A stretch of 64,000 bases of DNA from Fibrobacter sp. (GCA_024398955.1 JAKSIG010000003.1:39749-103748); one strand, 5' to 3'; shown: positions 30,913 to 39,939, counted from the first letter of the stretch. The notes: a model not told the origin generated them from the letters alone. Program-made: numbers and translations.

Positions 30913-33735
30913 ATGAAAAAAGTAGCTATGGGTCTGGCCCTCGCTCTGGCAGCATCTGCCTTTGCTGGTCATCCCCAGACAATCAACAAGGAAGGCTTTG
31001 TGGGTGTGAATAAGACCCAGTCTGCTCAATCCTTGGGTCATTCCAAATTGGTATTCACCCTTTTGGGCGATGGTACCTTTGGCAACGATATGTTCCCGAA
31101 CAACGACAATGGTGTTGCTCTAGGCGAAACCTATAACTTCGGTACTGGTCTTGACGGTGCGAAGGCTGCTCCTGTTGCAGACTTTGTTGGTGCTAGCGCA
31201 AACGTGGGCTTTGCCATTGGTATCTGGCATTACTTTGACTTGGGCGTTACCATGCCGGTCTACTATGACCAGATGAATGCCGACGACGTGAATGGCCAGG
31301 GTGCTATTTCTGGTACCAAGGCTGGCTATATTGGCAACCTTAAGGCCGACTTGAAGGCCCGCTTCCCTCTTCCCGAAGACCAGATTATGGACGTGGCCGT
31401 CTTTGGTGGCGTTGGCATTGGTACTGCCAATACAACCAAGCAGGGTCTCTGGGTTCGTGAAGCCGACTACATTAACAAGAACACTGGCGTTGCCTACCCC
31501 TATGGTACCAAGAATACAACCATCAAGGGTGGTTTGGCCGGTACTGCAGACTTTAGCAAGATGGATGGTGGCGATGGCTTCCCCTTCTTGGTGCATGTGA
31601 ACGGTGGTTATCGCTACAACACAAACACCGATTACAACTCCTTCTGGTTCACTAGCGTTGCCGCAGAAGTATACTTCATGGACTTCTTGTCCATCTTTGT
31701 TGAATACTACTGGGATATCGCAGCCGACGACTGGGTCTATTATATTCCAGAAGGTGGTGCTGAAATCGAAAAGCAGGACCTCGACATGAAGCAGCTGACT
31801 GGAGCCTTGGTGTTCCACCTGCCTATCGGTCTTGACATTCACCTTGGTGCTTCCTACTACCTGGGTGGCGATGTTTTCCTGAAGAACGTTTATGTTCTTG
31901 AAAACGCAGACCGTACCGGAGCATTCGCTTACGCTCCGTCTGCCGATGGTCAGGGCTTTACCCGTGTCGAACTGGATAACGGTGTTGTTGCCCAGCAGAT
32001 TCGCGTGAACCCGCAGTACACCGTTTACGGTGGTATTACCTGGAGCGGCTTCCTGCTGCCTCAGGACCGTGATGGTGACGGTGTTACCGATAACGAAGAT
32101 AAGTGCCCCGATGACTTTGGTCATCGTCTGAACCAGGGTTGCCCGTTGGGTAATCCCGATGCCGACGAAGACGGCGTTTGCGATTCCTGGGTTGCCGAAA
32201 AGGGTTTCCAGTCTGAATTTGCCGATGTTTGCGAAGGCGTTGATATGTGCCCCAATGAAGCTGGTGAAGGTGATGATGGTTGCCCGCTTGGCAATCCTGA
32301 CCCGGACGAAGATGGCGTTTGCGATCCTTGGGTTGCTCAGAAGAAACTGCAGAGCAAGTATAAGGATGTTTGCGATGGCATTGACGAATGCCCGAACCAG
32401 AAGGGTATGCCTGCATTCAACGGTTGCCCCACTAAGCAGCCGGACCCGGATGGCGATGGTATGTGCTCTCCGTGGGTAACTGACGAAGGTGCTACTGCTG
32501 AATTTGCTGACATCTGTAAGGGTTACGATATGTGCCCGGGTGAAGCTGGTGCTAAGGCCAATAAGGGCTGCCCGTGGGATGATCCTGACTCCGATAACGA
32601 CGGTATGTGCGACGAATGGGTAACTCAGAAGAAGATGGGCTACTACTTCGAAAAGGCTGCCGAAGATGACGCAATGAAGGCTGAATGGTTCATCGAAAAG
32701 ACCTGTAAGGGTATCGATAAGTGCCCGACCGAATTCGGTCCTGCCTCTAACGAAGGTTGCCCGCTTGGCAACCCGGATACCGACGAAGACGGCTTCTGCG
32801 ATCCTTGGGTAACTGAAAAGGGTCTCCTGGATCAGTACGATGGCATCTGCACCGGTATCGATAAGTGCCCGACTGAAAAGGGTGAAGAATTTGCTCAGGG
32901 CTGCCCCATGGATAATCCTGATGCAGATGGTGACTCTCTGTGCGCACCTTGGGTAACTGAAAAGGGTATGACTAAGGACTTTGCAAACATCTGCCACGGC
33001 GTCGATAAGTGCCCGGCTGAAGCAGGTCCGGAATGGAATAAGGGTTGCCCGGCCGAAAATCCGGACCCCGACCAGGATAGCCTCTGCTCTCCGTGGGTGA
33101 AGAAGCAGAATATGCTTGAACAGTTCAAGGATGTCTGCCATGGCATTGACCGTTGCGAAGACGAAGCAGGTCCGGAATGGAATAAGGGTTGCCCGATTGA
33201 CGACGATCCTGACTCCGATAAGGATGGTGTCTGTTCTCAGTGGGTTGCCGATAAGAAGCTCCTCGACCAGTTCAAGGATGTATGTACCGGTATCGACCGC
33301 TGCCCGGATACTCCGGGTGACGATGGCCACGGCTGCCCCAAGAAGGCTCCTGAAAAGCTGGACGGCGTGACCTTCAAGTCTGGTAAGGCCACTCTCGAAT
33401 CCAACGCTAAGAAGATCTTGAAGAACGTTGCAGAAAAACTCGTCAAGAACGACGAATACAAGGATCTGCAGATTGTTATCCAGGGTCATACCGATAACGT
33501 TGGTAAGGAAAAGTCCAACCAGAAGCTGTCTCAGCAGCGTGCTGAATCTGTGATGAAGGAATTGACTAAGGCCGGTGTTAAGAAGAACCGTATCAAGGCT
33601 ATTGGTATGGGCTCTAGCTGCCCGGTTGACGACAACAGCACTGCTGATGGTCGCGAAATGAACCGCCGTATCGAAATGCTCTTCGTGAGCCCGGACGACG
33701 ACGGTATGAGCTGCCATAGCAACTACGTTCCGTAA
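30913..33735 (+). CDS. Large OmpA-family outer-membrane protein with eight Cys/Asp (TSP3-like) repeats
   Basis: A 940-residue outer-membrane protein. Signal peptide MKKVAMGLALALAASAFA. Residues about 20-375 are beta-barrel-like, rich in Gly/aromatic strands (SASYYLGGDVFLKNVYVL). Residues about 378-815 contain thrombospondin-3-like repeats: a first DRDGDGVTDNEDKCPD and then eight units of about 53 residues opening with NPDxDxDGxC and containing a W-V and three further Cys. Residues about 820-925 are the peptidoglycan-binding OmpA domain (GHTDNVGKEKSNQKLSQQRA, NRRIEM). It probably links outer membrane and cell wall and may be abundant, with a strong ribosome site and terminator. Its extended Ca-binding stalk is unusual. 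Confidence 0.88.
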   Translation: MKKVAMGLALALAASAFAGHPQTINKEGFVGVNKTQSAQSLGHSKLVFTLLGDGTFGNDMFPNNDNGVALGETYNFGTGLDGAKAAPVADFVGASANVGFAIGIWHYFDLGVTMPVYYDQMNADDVNGQGAISGTKAGYIGNLKADLKARFPLPEDQIMDVAVFGGVGIGTANTTKQGLWVREADYINKNTGVAYPYGTKNTTIKGGLAGTADFSKMDGGDGFPFLVHVNGGYRYNTNTDYNSFWFTSVAAEVYFMDFLSIFVEYYWDIAADDWVYYIPEGGAEIEKQDLDMKQLTGALVFHLPIGLDIHLGASYYLGGDVFLKNVYVLENADRTGAFAYAPSADGQGFTRVELDNGVVAQQIRVNPQYTVYGGITWSGFLLPQDRDGDGVTDNEDKCPDDFGHRLNQGCPLGNPDADEDGVCDSWVAEKGFQSEFADVCEGVDMCPNEAGEGDDGCPLGNPDPDEDGVCDPWVAQKKLQSKYKDVCDGIDECPNQKGMPAFNGCPTKQPDPDGDGMCSPWVTDEGATAEFADICKGYDMCPGEAGAKANKGCPWDDPDSDNDGMCDEWVTQKKMGYYFEKAAEDDAMKAEWFIEKTCKGIDKCPTEFGPASNEGCPLGNPDTDEDGFCDPWVTEKGLLDQYDGICTGIDKCPTEKGEEFAQGCPMDNPDADGDSLCAPWVTEKGMTKDFANICHGVDKCPAEAGPEWNKGCPAENPDPDQDSLCSPWVKKQNMLEQFKDVCHGIDRCEDEAGPEWNKGCPIDDDPDSDKDGVCSQWVADKKLLDQFKDVCTGIDRCPDTPGDDGHGCPKKAPEKLDGVTFKSGKATLESNAKKILKNVAEKLVKNDEYKDLQIVIQGHTDNVGKEKSNQKLSQQRAESVMKELTKAGVKKNRIKAIGMGSSCPVDDNSTADGREMNRRIEMLFVSPDDDGMSCHSNYVP

Positions 33736-33762
33736 TCGCTAACTTATCACTGATTAGCTTTA

Positions 33763-33798
33763 AAATCCCTCGGATGAAAATCCGGGGGATTTTTTTTT
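33763..33798 (+). terminator. Terminator of the OmpA-type gene
   Basis: Stem AAATCCCTCGGA / TCCGGGGGATTT, loop TGAAAA, then T8. Confidence 0.85.
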
Positions 33799-33861
33799 GC
33801 CTTCTTGAACTTTTTTTGTTGTCATTCCGAACTTATCTCGGAATCGGCTTTGTTGATTTTG

Positions 33862-33868
33862 TATCTTT
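33862..33868 (+). promoter_or_regulatory. Putative -7 element of the 33875 gene (leaderless)
   Basis: TATCTTT, then AGCTAT (6 nt), then the ATG. No ribosome site is possible in this spacing. Confidence 0.5.
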
Positions 33869-33874
33869 AGCTAT

Positions 33875-34126
33875 ATGACAAAGCTTGATGAAATTTTGAC
33901 CGCAATCGAAGCATCCAATCACGAACTTGTGGAAATGGATCCCGAACACCTGAATCATAAAATGGTGCAGAAGGCCCGCCTGGGCAAGAAACCTGTGCCT
34001 CGTCATACTCAGGATCTTATTTTAACGGCCTTGAACAAGTTGCTTGTTGAAAAAGAAGTTGAAGGTGCCAGGGTATATAAGCGTGTAGAAATTTTTGGAG
34101 AACTTCCCCCGAAGGCCGAAGTATAA
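33875..34126 (+). CDS. Small hypothetical protein upstream of thyA
   Basis: An 83-residue soluble protein with mixed charge ([23 protein letters not shown], then [25 protein letters not shown]), predicted largely helical. No family recognised. It appears leaderless: TATCTTT ends 6 nt before the ATG. The thyA start follows its stop codon by 10 nt, so it is the promoter-proximal gene of the thyA transcript. Reality is supported by codon use and by the promoter placement, not by homology. Confidence 0.6.
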   Translation: MTKLDEILTAIEASNHELVEMDPEHLNHKMVQKARLGKKPVPRHTQDLILTALNKLLVEKEVEGARVYKRVEIFGELPPKAEV

Positions 34127-34136
34127 GGAGCGATTC

Positions 34137-34949
34137 ATGCAACAGTATCTTGATCTTTTGAAGGACATTATGGAAAACGGTGTAGATCGCTCCGATCGTA
34201 CAGGCACCGGAACCCGTTCTGTTTTTGGTCGTCAGTGCCGTTATGACCTTTCCAAGGGATTCCCCTGCCTTACAACGAAGAAACTTCACCTTCGTTCAAT
34301 TATTCACGAACTGCTGTGGTTCCTGAAGGGTGATACCAACATCAAGTACTTGCACGACAACAAGGTGACCATCTGGGATGAATGGGCCGATGAGAATGGA
34401 GACCTTGGTCCGGTGTATGGTCATCAGTGGCGTAGCTGGCCGACTCCCGAAGGAGGCTACATAGACCAGATTAAGAATCTTGTAAACAGCTTGAAGAACA
34501 ATCCCGATTCCCGCCGCCATCTGGTGTGTGCCTGGAATGTTGCCGAAGTAGATAAGATGGCTTTGCCGCCTTGCCACTGCCTGTTCCAGTTCTACGTAGG
34601 CGGTGTTGGCGCCTCGGGCAAGCGCAAGCTTTCTTGCCAGTTGTATCAGCGTAGTGCAGATACCTTCCTGGGAGTCCCCTTCAACATTGCGTCCTACGCT
34701 TTGCTGACCTTGATGCTGGCTCAGGTTTGCGGTTATGAACCGGGTGAATTCATTCACACTTTGGGCGATACCCATCTGTATTCTAACCACTTTGATCAGG
34801 TAAAGGAACAGCTTAGCCGTACTCCCCGTGCGTTGCCGACCATGAAGCTGAACCCCGAAGTCAAGGACCTTTTTGATTTCAAGTTCGAAGACTTTGAACT
34901 TGTAGACTACGATCCGTATCCAACCATCAAGGCTCCCATCGCTGTTTAA
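34137..34949 (+). CDS. thyA: Thymidylate synthase (ThyA)
   Basis: A 270-residue enzyme that methylates dUMP to dTMP with methylene-tetrahydrofolate. [12 protein letters not shown] near the N-terminus is the dUMP phosphate loop; the catalytic Cys is in [35 protein letters not shown] is the typical QRSxDxxLGxPFNI block. The ATG at 34137 has the ribosome site AAGGAG; an in-frame start 14 codons earlier lies inside the preceding gene. It is followed by folA, which regenerates tetrahydrofolate from the dihydrofolate ThyA produces. The two are split by a palindromic repeat. Confidence 0.97.
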   Translation: MQQYLDLLKDIMENGVDRSDRTGTGTRSVFGRQCRYDLSKGFPCLTTKKLHLRSIIHELLWFLKGDTNIKYLHDNKVTIWDEWADENGDLGPVYGHQWRSWPTPEGGYIDQIKNLVNSLKNNPDSRRHLVCAWNVAEVDKMALPPCHCLFQFYVGGVGASGKRKLSCQLYQRSADTFLGVPFNIASYALLTLMLAQVCGYEPGEFIHTLGDTHLYSNHFDQVKEQLSRTPRALPTMKLNPEVKDLFDFKFEDFELVDYDPYPTIKAPIAV

Positions 34950-35043
34950 TTACGAATTATAAATTACAAATTACGAGAATTAGTTAGACGGCTTTGCCGC
35001 GATTATTAAATCTCATAATTCATAACTCATAATTAATAATTAG
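34948..35043. repeat. AT-rich imperfect palindromic repeat element (thyA-folA copy)
   Basis: Left arm AATTATAAATTACAAATTAC-GAGA and right arm TCTCATAATTCATAACTCAT-AATT pair with G-T wobbles. The centre contains a small GC hairpin, GACGGCTTTGCCGC. The same arm words occur at 27141-27372 and 48785-48882. Confidence 0.75.
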
Positions 35044-35049
35044 TTCCTT

Positions 35050-35538
35050 ATGCTCATTTCCGCTATTGTCGCAATCTCTGAGAATAACGTCATCGGTCGT
35101 GACGGTCACTTGCCTTGGCACTTGTCTGCAGACCTGAAGCGCTTTAAGGCTATTACCACGGGGCATTCTATAATTCTCGGTCGCAAGAACTATGATGACA
35201 TTGGTCGCCCGTTGCCCAATCGTACGAATTACGTTTTGAGCCGTAATGCAGCCTTTGAAGCACCTGGCTGCATTGTTTGTGGAAGTCTCGGTGATGCGTT
35301 GATGGCAGCCGAGTCCGCCGGCGAAACGGAATGTTTCATTATCGGTGGTGCTGCCATTTACGAACTTGCCATGCCCAAGGTAAAGAAGTTGTACTTGACT
35401 CGTGTGCATGGAACCATTGATGGGGATGTCTTTTTCCCGTCGTGGGGTGATGGTTGGCGTAAGGTGAGCGAAGAACGGTTCCCAGCCGACGAAAAGAACG
35501 ATTTCGAAACTACCTTTGAAATTTGGGAACGGGATTAG
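35050..35538 (+). CDS. folA: Dihydrofolate reductase
   Basis: A 162-residue enzyme. The N-terminal ISAIVAISENNVIGRDGHLPWHLSADLKRFK is the folate/NADPH region with the GxLPWHxxxDLxxFK motif; TGHSIILGRKNYDDIG is the NADPH-binding block; CFIIGGAAIYELAMP is the conserved GG-x-x-IY. It reduces dihydrofolate, so it works with ThyA just upstream. No strong ribosome site is visible (AGTTCCTT before the ATG). Confidence 0.96.
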   Translation: MLISAIVAISENNVIGRDGHLPWHLSADLKRFKAITTGHSIILGRKNYDDIGRPLPNRTNYVLSRNAAFEAPGCIVCGSLGDALMAAESAGETECFIIGGAAIYELAMPKVKKLYLTRVHGTIDGDVFFPSWGDGWRKVSEERFPADEKNDFETTFEIWERD

Positions 35539-35565
35539 TCTTTCAGGGTGTCGAGGTTTTTCTAG

Positions 35566-37254
35566 TTGAAGAACGTAAGAAATAAGATATTGTTTGGAAC
35601 TTTACTAGTCTTTGCGGTGGCGGTGCTGCTTGCATTGTACTTTGGTGTTCGCAACAATGGCGTTTCTTCTTCTGCGGTACACCTAGATGCCGGCTGGAGT
35701 CTGACCTTTGACAAGAAAACCACAAAGATTCAGTCTTTGTCGGATTATCGAATTCCCCGTAAACTAGCCTTGGGGGATACACTTGTTTTTGAACGGATTC
35801 TGTCGGACACTTTGTGTCCCCATCCGGTTTTACGATTTAAGACTTACCATTCCATTGTGGAGGTAATCGCTGCCGATGAACGCGTGTATTCCTTTGGACT
35901 GGATTATAGCGGTTCAGGTTTTGTGGGAAGTGGATTCCACTATGCGTTCTTGAATAGAAAGGCCCTGGGCCAGAAGCTAACAGTAAAAATTATTCCTACA
36001 GAAAAGGATGCCTTTACTGTTATGCCTGATTTTGATGTGCTTCCTGAAAATGGCGCGCTGACAGACTACAATGCAAATCACATGCTGACGATTATCGTTG
36101 GTGTGTTCCTTGTGCTCTTTGGAATTCTTGCTGTGCTGGCAACTTTGGTTCTGGCCTTTTCAGGTGTGGTCCATGTCCATTTTATGATGATCGGTCTTTT
36201 GGCCTTGTTGCTTGGGCTCTGGTCTTTGTGCAACATGATGGTTATGCAGATTTTCTCTGTGGATTTTGCTTTTAATACCTTGATTGAATATGTGACTCTC
36301 TATTTGGCTCCGATTCCTCTGTGCGCATTCCTCTTGAATATGCGGCAGAACTCCATAGGAAAGAATGGAACCATTGGCCTTAAAATTTTAATGGCTGTGG
36401 ATTTTGTGTTCTTTGCGGTGGCAAGCCTTTTGCATTGGCTGGATGCTGTTCATTATAAAGATTGCCTTGGTATTTTCCACTTATATGTCTTGTGCGGCTT
36501 TATTTATCTGGGTAGCTTTACCTTGAAAAAAAAGAAAAAGTTGGATTTGTCCGGGAAGCTTTTGTCATGGGGCGTTTTCATTTTTGCAGTCATTGCGCTT
36601 TTGGATTTGATTCGCTATAATGTTTTCCGCAGTTTTCTGTACAGCGTAACCTTCTTGAGCGAAACCTGGATCCCGCTGGGAATTCTTGTATTCGTGATGT
36701 TCCTGGTGGCGAGCTACTTGGTAAACCTCCATAAGATTATTACGGACAAGGCTGAAAAGGATGTGCTGGCTGCAATGGTCTATGTGGATAGCCTGACAGG
36801 CTTGTTCAATCGTGCAAAGTGTCAGCAGATTTTTGACATTCTGGATAAGGTTGTGGCGGATTATGCGATTGTTAGCATCGACATGAATGGACTTAAGTTT
36901 GTTAATGATAAATATGGTCATGGCATGGGCGATGAGTTATTGAAGGCTTTCGCAGGTGTATTCAAGACTGCTTTTGCTGGAGTTGGCACAACGATTCGAA
37001 TGGGGGGTGACGAGTTCCTCGCTATTGTTCGTGCAGAACATCTTGATGACATTGAATCAGCTTTGCAGCGAATGGAAATGCTGCAGAAGGCAAGTGCCGT
37101 TGAGTTGCCGATCCCGCTGGAGGTTGCCTGTGGCACTGCCCGACGTAGCGAGTGTGGCGATGGCCCTGTGCTGGCAGAAAACGTCTATAGCTTAGCGGAT
37201 GATCGAATGTACGATCGCAAGGCTGCGATGAAGTCCAGTTTTAAACGGAAGTAG
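35566..37254 (+). CDS. Membrane diguanylate cyclase with 7TMR-DISM-like sensor
   Basis: A 562-residue protein. An N-terminal helix is followed by a periplasmic beta-rich sensor (about 35-165), about seven hydrophobic helices (170-395, in the 7TM-DISM arrangement) and a cytoplasmic GGDEF domain (400-560). The domain has DSLTGLFNRAKC, the DMNGLKFVND metal strand and the active-site GGDEF at residues 480-484, so it should make cyclic di-GMP. The RxxD product-inhibition site is absent before GGDEF (GTTIRMGGDEF). TTG start with GAGG about 10 nt upstream. It sits 27 nt after folA but is unlikely to share function with it. Confidence 0.85.
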   Translation: MKNVRNKILFGTLLVFAVAVLLALYFGVRNNGVSSSAVHLDAGWSLTFDKKTTKIQSLSDYRIPRKLALGDTLVFERILSDTLCPHPVLRFKTYHSIVEVIAADERVYSFGLDYSGSGFVGSGFHYAFLNRKALGQKLTVKIIPTEKDAFTVMPDFDVLPENGALTDYNANHMLTIIVGVFLVLFGILAVLATLVLAFSGVVHVHFMMIGLLALLLGLWSLCNMMVMQIFSVDFAFNTLIEYVTLYLAPIPLCAFLLNMRQNSIGKNGTIGLKILMAVDFVFFAVASLLHWLDAVHYKDCLGIFHLYVLCGFIYLGSFTLKKKKKLDLSGKLLSWGVFIFAVIALLDLIRYNVFRSFLYSVTFLSETWIPLGILVFVMFLVASYLVNLHKIITDKAEKDVLAAMVYVDSLTGLFNRAKCQQIFDILDKVVADYAIVSIDMNGLKFVNDKYGHGMGDELLKAFAGVFKTAFAGVGTTIRMGGDEFLAIVRAEHLDDIESALQRMEMLQKASAVELPIPLEVACGTARRSECGDGPVLAENVYSLADDRMYDRKAAMKSSFKRK

Positions 37255-37319
37255 TGCCGTTCCGACTTGGAATAAGACACCCTCATCTTTTCAAAAAAAT
37301 AAAGATAGATTGTTAAGAC

Positions 37320-37342
37320 GGTCTTTAAAAAGACCTGTTTTT
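37320..37342 (+). terminator. Hairpin terminator after the GGDEF gene
   Basis: GGTCTTT-AA-AAAGACC followed by TGTTTTTG. The A/T content and short loop make it a moderate candidate. Confidence 0.5.
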
Positions 37343-37370
37343 GTTGTTCCTTTGGGTAGGTGGTTTTGAT

Positions 37371-38696
37371 ATGTTGGAATTTAGTGTCTTCTATCGTTTG
37401 GCTGCGGCTTTGGGCTTGGGACTGATTATTGGCCTGCAGCGAGAACATACCTATTTTGACGCATCGGATCGCCATCCTGCGGGTGTTCGCACGTTTACCC
37501 TTGTTGGCCTAGGTGGTGCCATGGCGGCCCTGCTTTGTGGCTTAATGGGAGGCGCCGCTCCCTTTGTGGCTGGCTTTATCGTGATAGGCCTTTTGCTGGT
37601 GGCGTCACATATAGCCTTTGGACTTTCACATCGTGGGGAACAAGGGCTTCATAATGGCCCTGTTCCAGAAAACGCTCCAACGGCACCTCCAGCCAATGCG
37701 GGTATTACTACAAGTGTTGCCTTGGTCATCGTGTATTTGCTTGGTGCCATGTGCTGGTACGGGAAGCTGTTGGAATCCTGCGTCATCATGGTGGTGATGC
37801 TCTGGATTCTTACGGTAAAGGAGCAGCTCCATAGTTTTGCGCAGAAACTTTCTCGCGAAGACATTCTGGCCACCGTCAAGTTTGCCGTAATCTCTGCGCT
37901 GATTTTGCCTTTTCTCCCGAATCAGGCTTGTGGTCCTGCCGGTCTGCAGGTGCTGAACCCTCATACCATCTGGCTGTTCGTGGTATTCATTTCGGGCATT
38001 GGTTTTGTTGGCTATGTGCTTATAAAAATTGTAGGCCCCGGAAAGGGTATTTGGCTTACGGGTGTTCTGGGAGGCATTGCAAGCAGTACGGCTTTGACAT
38101 TGAATTTGGCTGGCCGCAGTCGTGATAATGAATCCTATGCGTCGGACTTTACGCTGGGCATTGTGCTTAGCTGGTCGGTGATGTATGTTAGACTTTATCT
38201 GATTTGCATTGCTCTAAGCATGGATCTTGCAAAGCCACTGGCTCTGCCTTTGTTGCTGCCTGTTGTGCCAGGACTGGCTTATGCCTTGTTCCTAAAGATT
38301 CGCGAAGGTTCAGATCATCGTTCGAAAACGGCCGATTTTTCGAACCCCTTCAAGCTGTTGCCGGCAATTAAGTTTGGCGTGGTCTTTACCTGTGTGATGT
38401 TTGTGGCGAATGCCGCCAGGGTCTATTTGGGTGAGGGAGCTCTTTTGGCCTGCAGCTTCTTGGGTGGTGCCGCTGAAATGGATGCTGTCGCTTTTTCTGT
38501 GATTGACATGTTTGTCAAGAATGGCCTTGGCGTTCGTGAGCTGGTGCTGGCCTTTTTGCTGGCAAGCCTTGCCAATACTTTGACGAAGGGCGGTCTTGTG
38601 ATTTTCCTGGGTGCAAAATCCATGCGGAAACCTATTATCCCCGCGGTGGTCTTGATTTGCTCGGTTACGGTAGCCTTGATCGTTGCGTACATCTAA
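37371..38696 (+). CDS. MgtC/SapB-DUF4010 membrane protein
   Basis: A 441-residue polytopic membrane protein with about 12 helices. The N-terminus (AALGLGLIIGLQREHTYFDASDRHPAGVRTFTLVGLGGA) is the MgtC/SapB signature (GxxIGxERE, GxRTFxLV). The C-terminal half has the DUF4010 pattern (GIGFVGYVLIKIVGPGKGIWLTGVLGG-IASSTAL). The ATG at 37371 is preferred: AGGTGG lies 7 nt upstream; an in-frame TTG 10 codons earlier has no ribosome site. Such proteins are implicated in divalent-cation homeostasis but their transport activity is not proven. Confidence 0.8.
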   Translation: MLEFSVFYRLAAALGLGLIIGLQREHTYFDASDRHPAGVRTFTLVGLGGAMAALLCGLMGGAAPFVAGFIVIGLLLVASHIAFGLSHRGEQGLHNGPVPENAPTAPPANAGITTSVALVIVYLLGAMCWYGKLLESCVIMVVMLWILTVKEQLHSFAQKLSREDILATVKFAVISALILPFLPNQACGPAGLQVLNPHTIWLFVVFISGIGFVGYVLIKIVGPGKGIWLTGVLGGIASSTALTLNLAGRSRDNESYASDFTLGIVLSWSVMYVRLYLICIALSMDLAKPLALPLLLPVVPGLAYALFLKIREGSDHRSKTADFSNPFKLLPAIKFGVVFTCVMFVANAARVYLGEGALLACSFLGGAAEMDAVAFSVIDMFVKNGLGVRELVLAFLLASLANTLTKGGLVIFLGAKSMRKPIIPAVVLICSVTVALIVAYI

Positions 38697-38760
38697 TGAA
38701 ACCTTTACAAAAATTGAATGTCCGTGCGGCGTAGATATTTTTTCCTTTCTTAATAAGAAT

Positions 38761-38783
38761 AAGGGCTTTACGGCCCTTTTTTT
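38761..38783 (+). terminator. Terminator of the MgtC/DUF4010 gene
   Basis: Stem AAGGGC / GCCCTT with loop TTTACG, then T7. Confidence 0.8.
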
Positions 38784-38827
38784 ATTTATCTTAGCAGAGT
38801 AAGAATTGCATTTTTTTAGAGGATTTT

Positions 38828-39577
38828 ATGGCTGAAAAAAGCGACATGACGTACGCCTTGACTATCGCTGGCTTTGATGGCAGTGCCGGTGCCGGCTTTA
38901 TTTCCGATATCAAGACCATGTCCCATTTTGGTGTGTATGGTCAAGCCGTATGTACGGCCCTCACCGAGCAGAACGAAGATGAGTTCGTGGCTCCGGGCTG
39001 GGTTATCTGGGAACGCATCGAAGCTCAGCTCGAAACCTTGTTCCGCAAACACACCTTTAAGTATGTGAAGATTGGCCTGGTGGAAAAGGCGAAAATCCTT
39101 CGCCGCATTGTAGAGTTCGTTCGTGAAAAGTCCCCGGACGCCTTTATCGTATGGGATCCTATTGCAAGCGCTTCTGCGGGTTTTCACTTTATGCGAGATG
39201 CTGCGGAATTTTTGCCTGTCATGAAGATGATTGACCTGGTGACGCCCAATGCAGATGAATACAAGTTTCTCGGTCTGGAAGCGGCGCAGCAGAAGGGCGA
39301 AATCATGATGGGGAAGGATTGCGCGGTGCTTTTGAAGGGCGGACATGCAGAAGGCGCTGATTCCGTTGATACTTTGATTATGGATGGTGCCGAATACAAG
39401 TTTGCAAGTCCTCGCTTGCCAGGTTGTGGTAAGCATGGCACCGGCTGCGTGTTAAGCTCTGCAATTCTTGCCAACGTTGCCTTGGGCAAGACTCTTCCTG
39501 AAGCCTGCCAGATTGCAAAGGACTACATGAATGAATTTCTTAAGAGTGGGGAAGGAAGAGTGGGATTTTTGCCCTAA
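38828..39577 (+). CDS. thiD: Hydroxymethylpyrimidine/phosphomethylpyrimidine kinase (ThiD-like)
   Basis: A 249-residue ribokinase-fold enzyme of thiamine synthesis. The N-terminal TIAGFDGSAGAGFISDIKTM is the ThiD GxDxSGGAGxxADxK motif with F-D replacing S-D. GMxxT-like VKIGLVEKAK, VWDPI (DPV block), TPNADEYKFLGL and the C-terminal anion hole KHGTGCVLSSAI follow. A C-rich GCGKHGTGC is intact. It is 10-15 residues shorter than E. coli ThiD. No other thi genes and no TPP riboswitch are seen nearby, so it may act in salvage. Ribosome site AGAGGA. Confidence 0.83.
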   Translation: MAEKSDMTYALTIAGFDGSAGAGFISDIKTMSHFGVYGQAVCTALTEQNEDEFVAPGWVIWERIEAQLETLFRKHTFKYVKIGLVEKAKILRRIVEFVREKSPDAFIVWDPIASASAGFHFMRDAAEFLPVMKMIDLVTPNADEYKFLGLEAAQQKGEIMMGKDCAVLLKGGHAEGADSVDTLIMDGAEYKFASPRLPGCGKHGTGCVLSSAILANVALGKTLPEACQIAKDYMNEFLKSGEGRVGFLP

Positions 39578-39604
39578 TTTCTTTTCAATGGCTAAATAAC
39601 GCTT

Positions 39605-39661
39605 AACGATAAGACCTGCTTTAAAAGCGGGTCTTTTTATATAAAACAAGAAATGTGTTTT
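39605..39661. repeat. 57-bp direct repeat, upstream copy (terminator plus inverted repeat)
   Basis: Identical to 43825-43881 (4220-bp offset). It contains a terminator (39612-39638: AGACCTGC / GCGGGTCT, T5) and the start of an inverted repeat, TATATAAAACA at 39638-39648 with TGTTTTATATA at 39656-39666. Confidence 0.9.
39612..39638 (+). terminator. Terminator of thiD
   Basis: Stem AGACCTGC / GCGGGTCT (one wobble), loop TTTAAAA, then T5. Duplicated exactly at 43832-43858. Confidence 0.8.
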
Positions 39662-39666
39662 ATATA
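39638..39666. promoter_or_regulatory. Inverted repeat, candidate operator of regulator-lipoprotein cassette 1
   Basis: Arms TATATAAAACA and TGTTTTATATA are perfect complements with a 7-nt spacer. Variants of TTTTATAAAACA recur downstream at about 39676-39694, 39710-39722 and 39736-39750, so the region 39638-39750 is a cluster of like sites. A TATCTTT element follows at 39754-39760. Confidence 0.5.
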
Positions 39667-39750
39667 ACGCGCAAATGTTGTTTTATATATAAAATTACGT
39701 CAAAAAACGAAAATTTTGTTTTATGAGGTGTTGGGATTTTATAAAACAAA

Positions 39751-39939
39751 GTGTATCTTTTGTATGTGATATCCGTTGTTGATTACTTAAGCTATCGCCA
39801 ATATAATCTTGATTATTACTTGAAACGAAAGAAATCTTTCGGTTTTTCATGGCGCTCATCATATAATTATTTTTCACCGTGGAAAAATCCGGTAATTCGT
39901 GAATTGGTTGCAGCGATGCCAAACATGAGTTGTCCGTAA
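39751..39939 (+). pseudogene. Internally deleted remnant of a TIGR02147-family regulator
   Basis: The frame reads DYLSYRQYNLDYYLKRKK, then SFGFSWR, then SYNYFSPWKNPVIRELVAAMPN. The first parts align with residues 9-30 of the intact regulator at 43996 (DYRVYINDYYRERKERSGFTWR) and the last with residues 114-135 (EFFNYFSSWRNPVLRELVPAMPN). About 83 residues holding the helix-turn-helix are missing between them, and the frame ends at 39939, before the conserved C-terminal two thirds. The promoter region is kept, so transcription probably now feeds the lipoprotein gene 66 nt downstream. A short translated product is possible but cannot bind DNA as the parent would. Confidence 0.75.

Noticed and set aside
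31120..33717. An 865-codon open frame on minus opposite the OmpA-type gene
   Set aside because: A mirror of a repetitive gene with strong codon bias; the translation is a low-complexity echo of the Asp/Cys repeats and has no ribosome site or promoter.
38700..38827. TPP riboswitch before thiD
   Set aside because: The CUGAGA and thi-box signatures are absent; the only structure is the terminator of the preceding gene.
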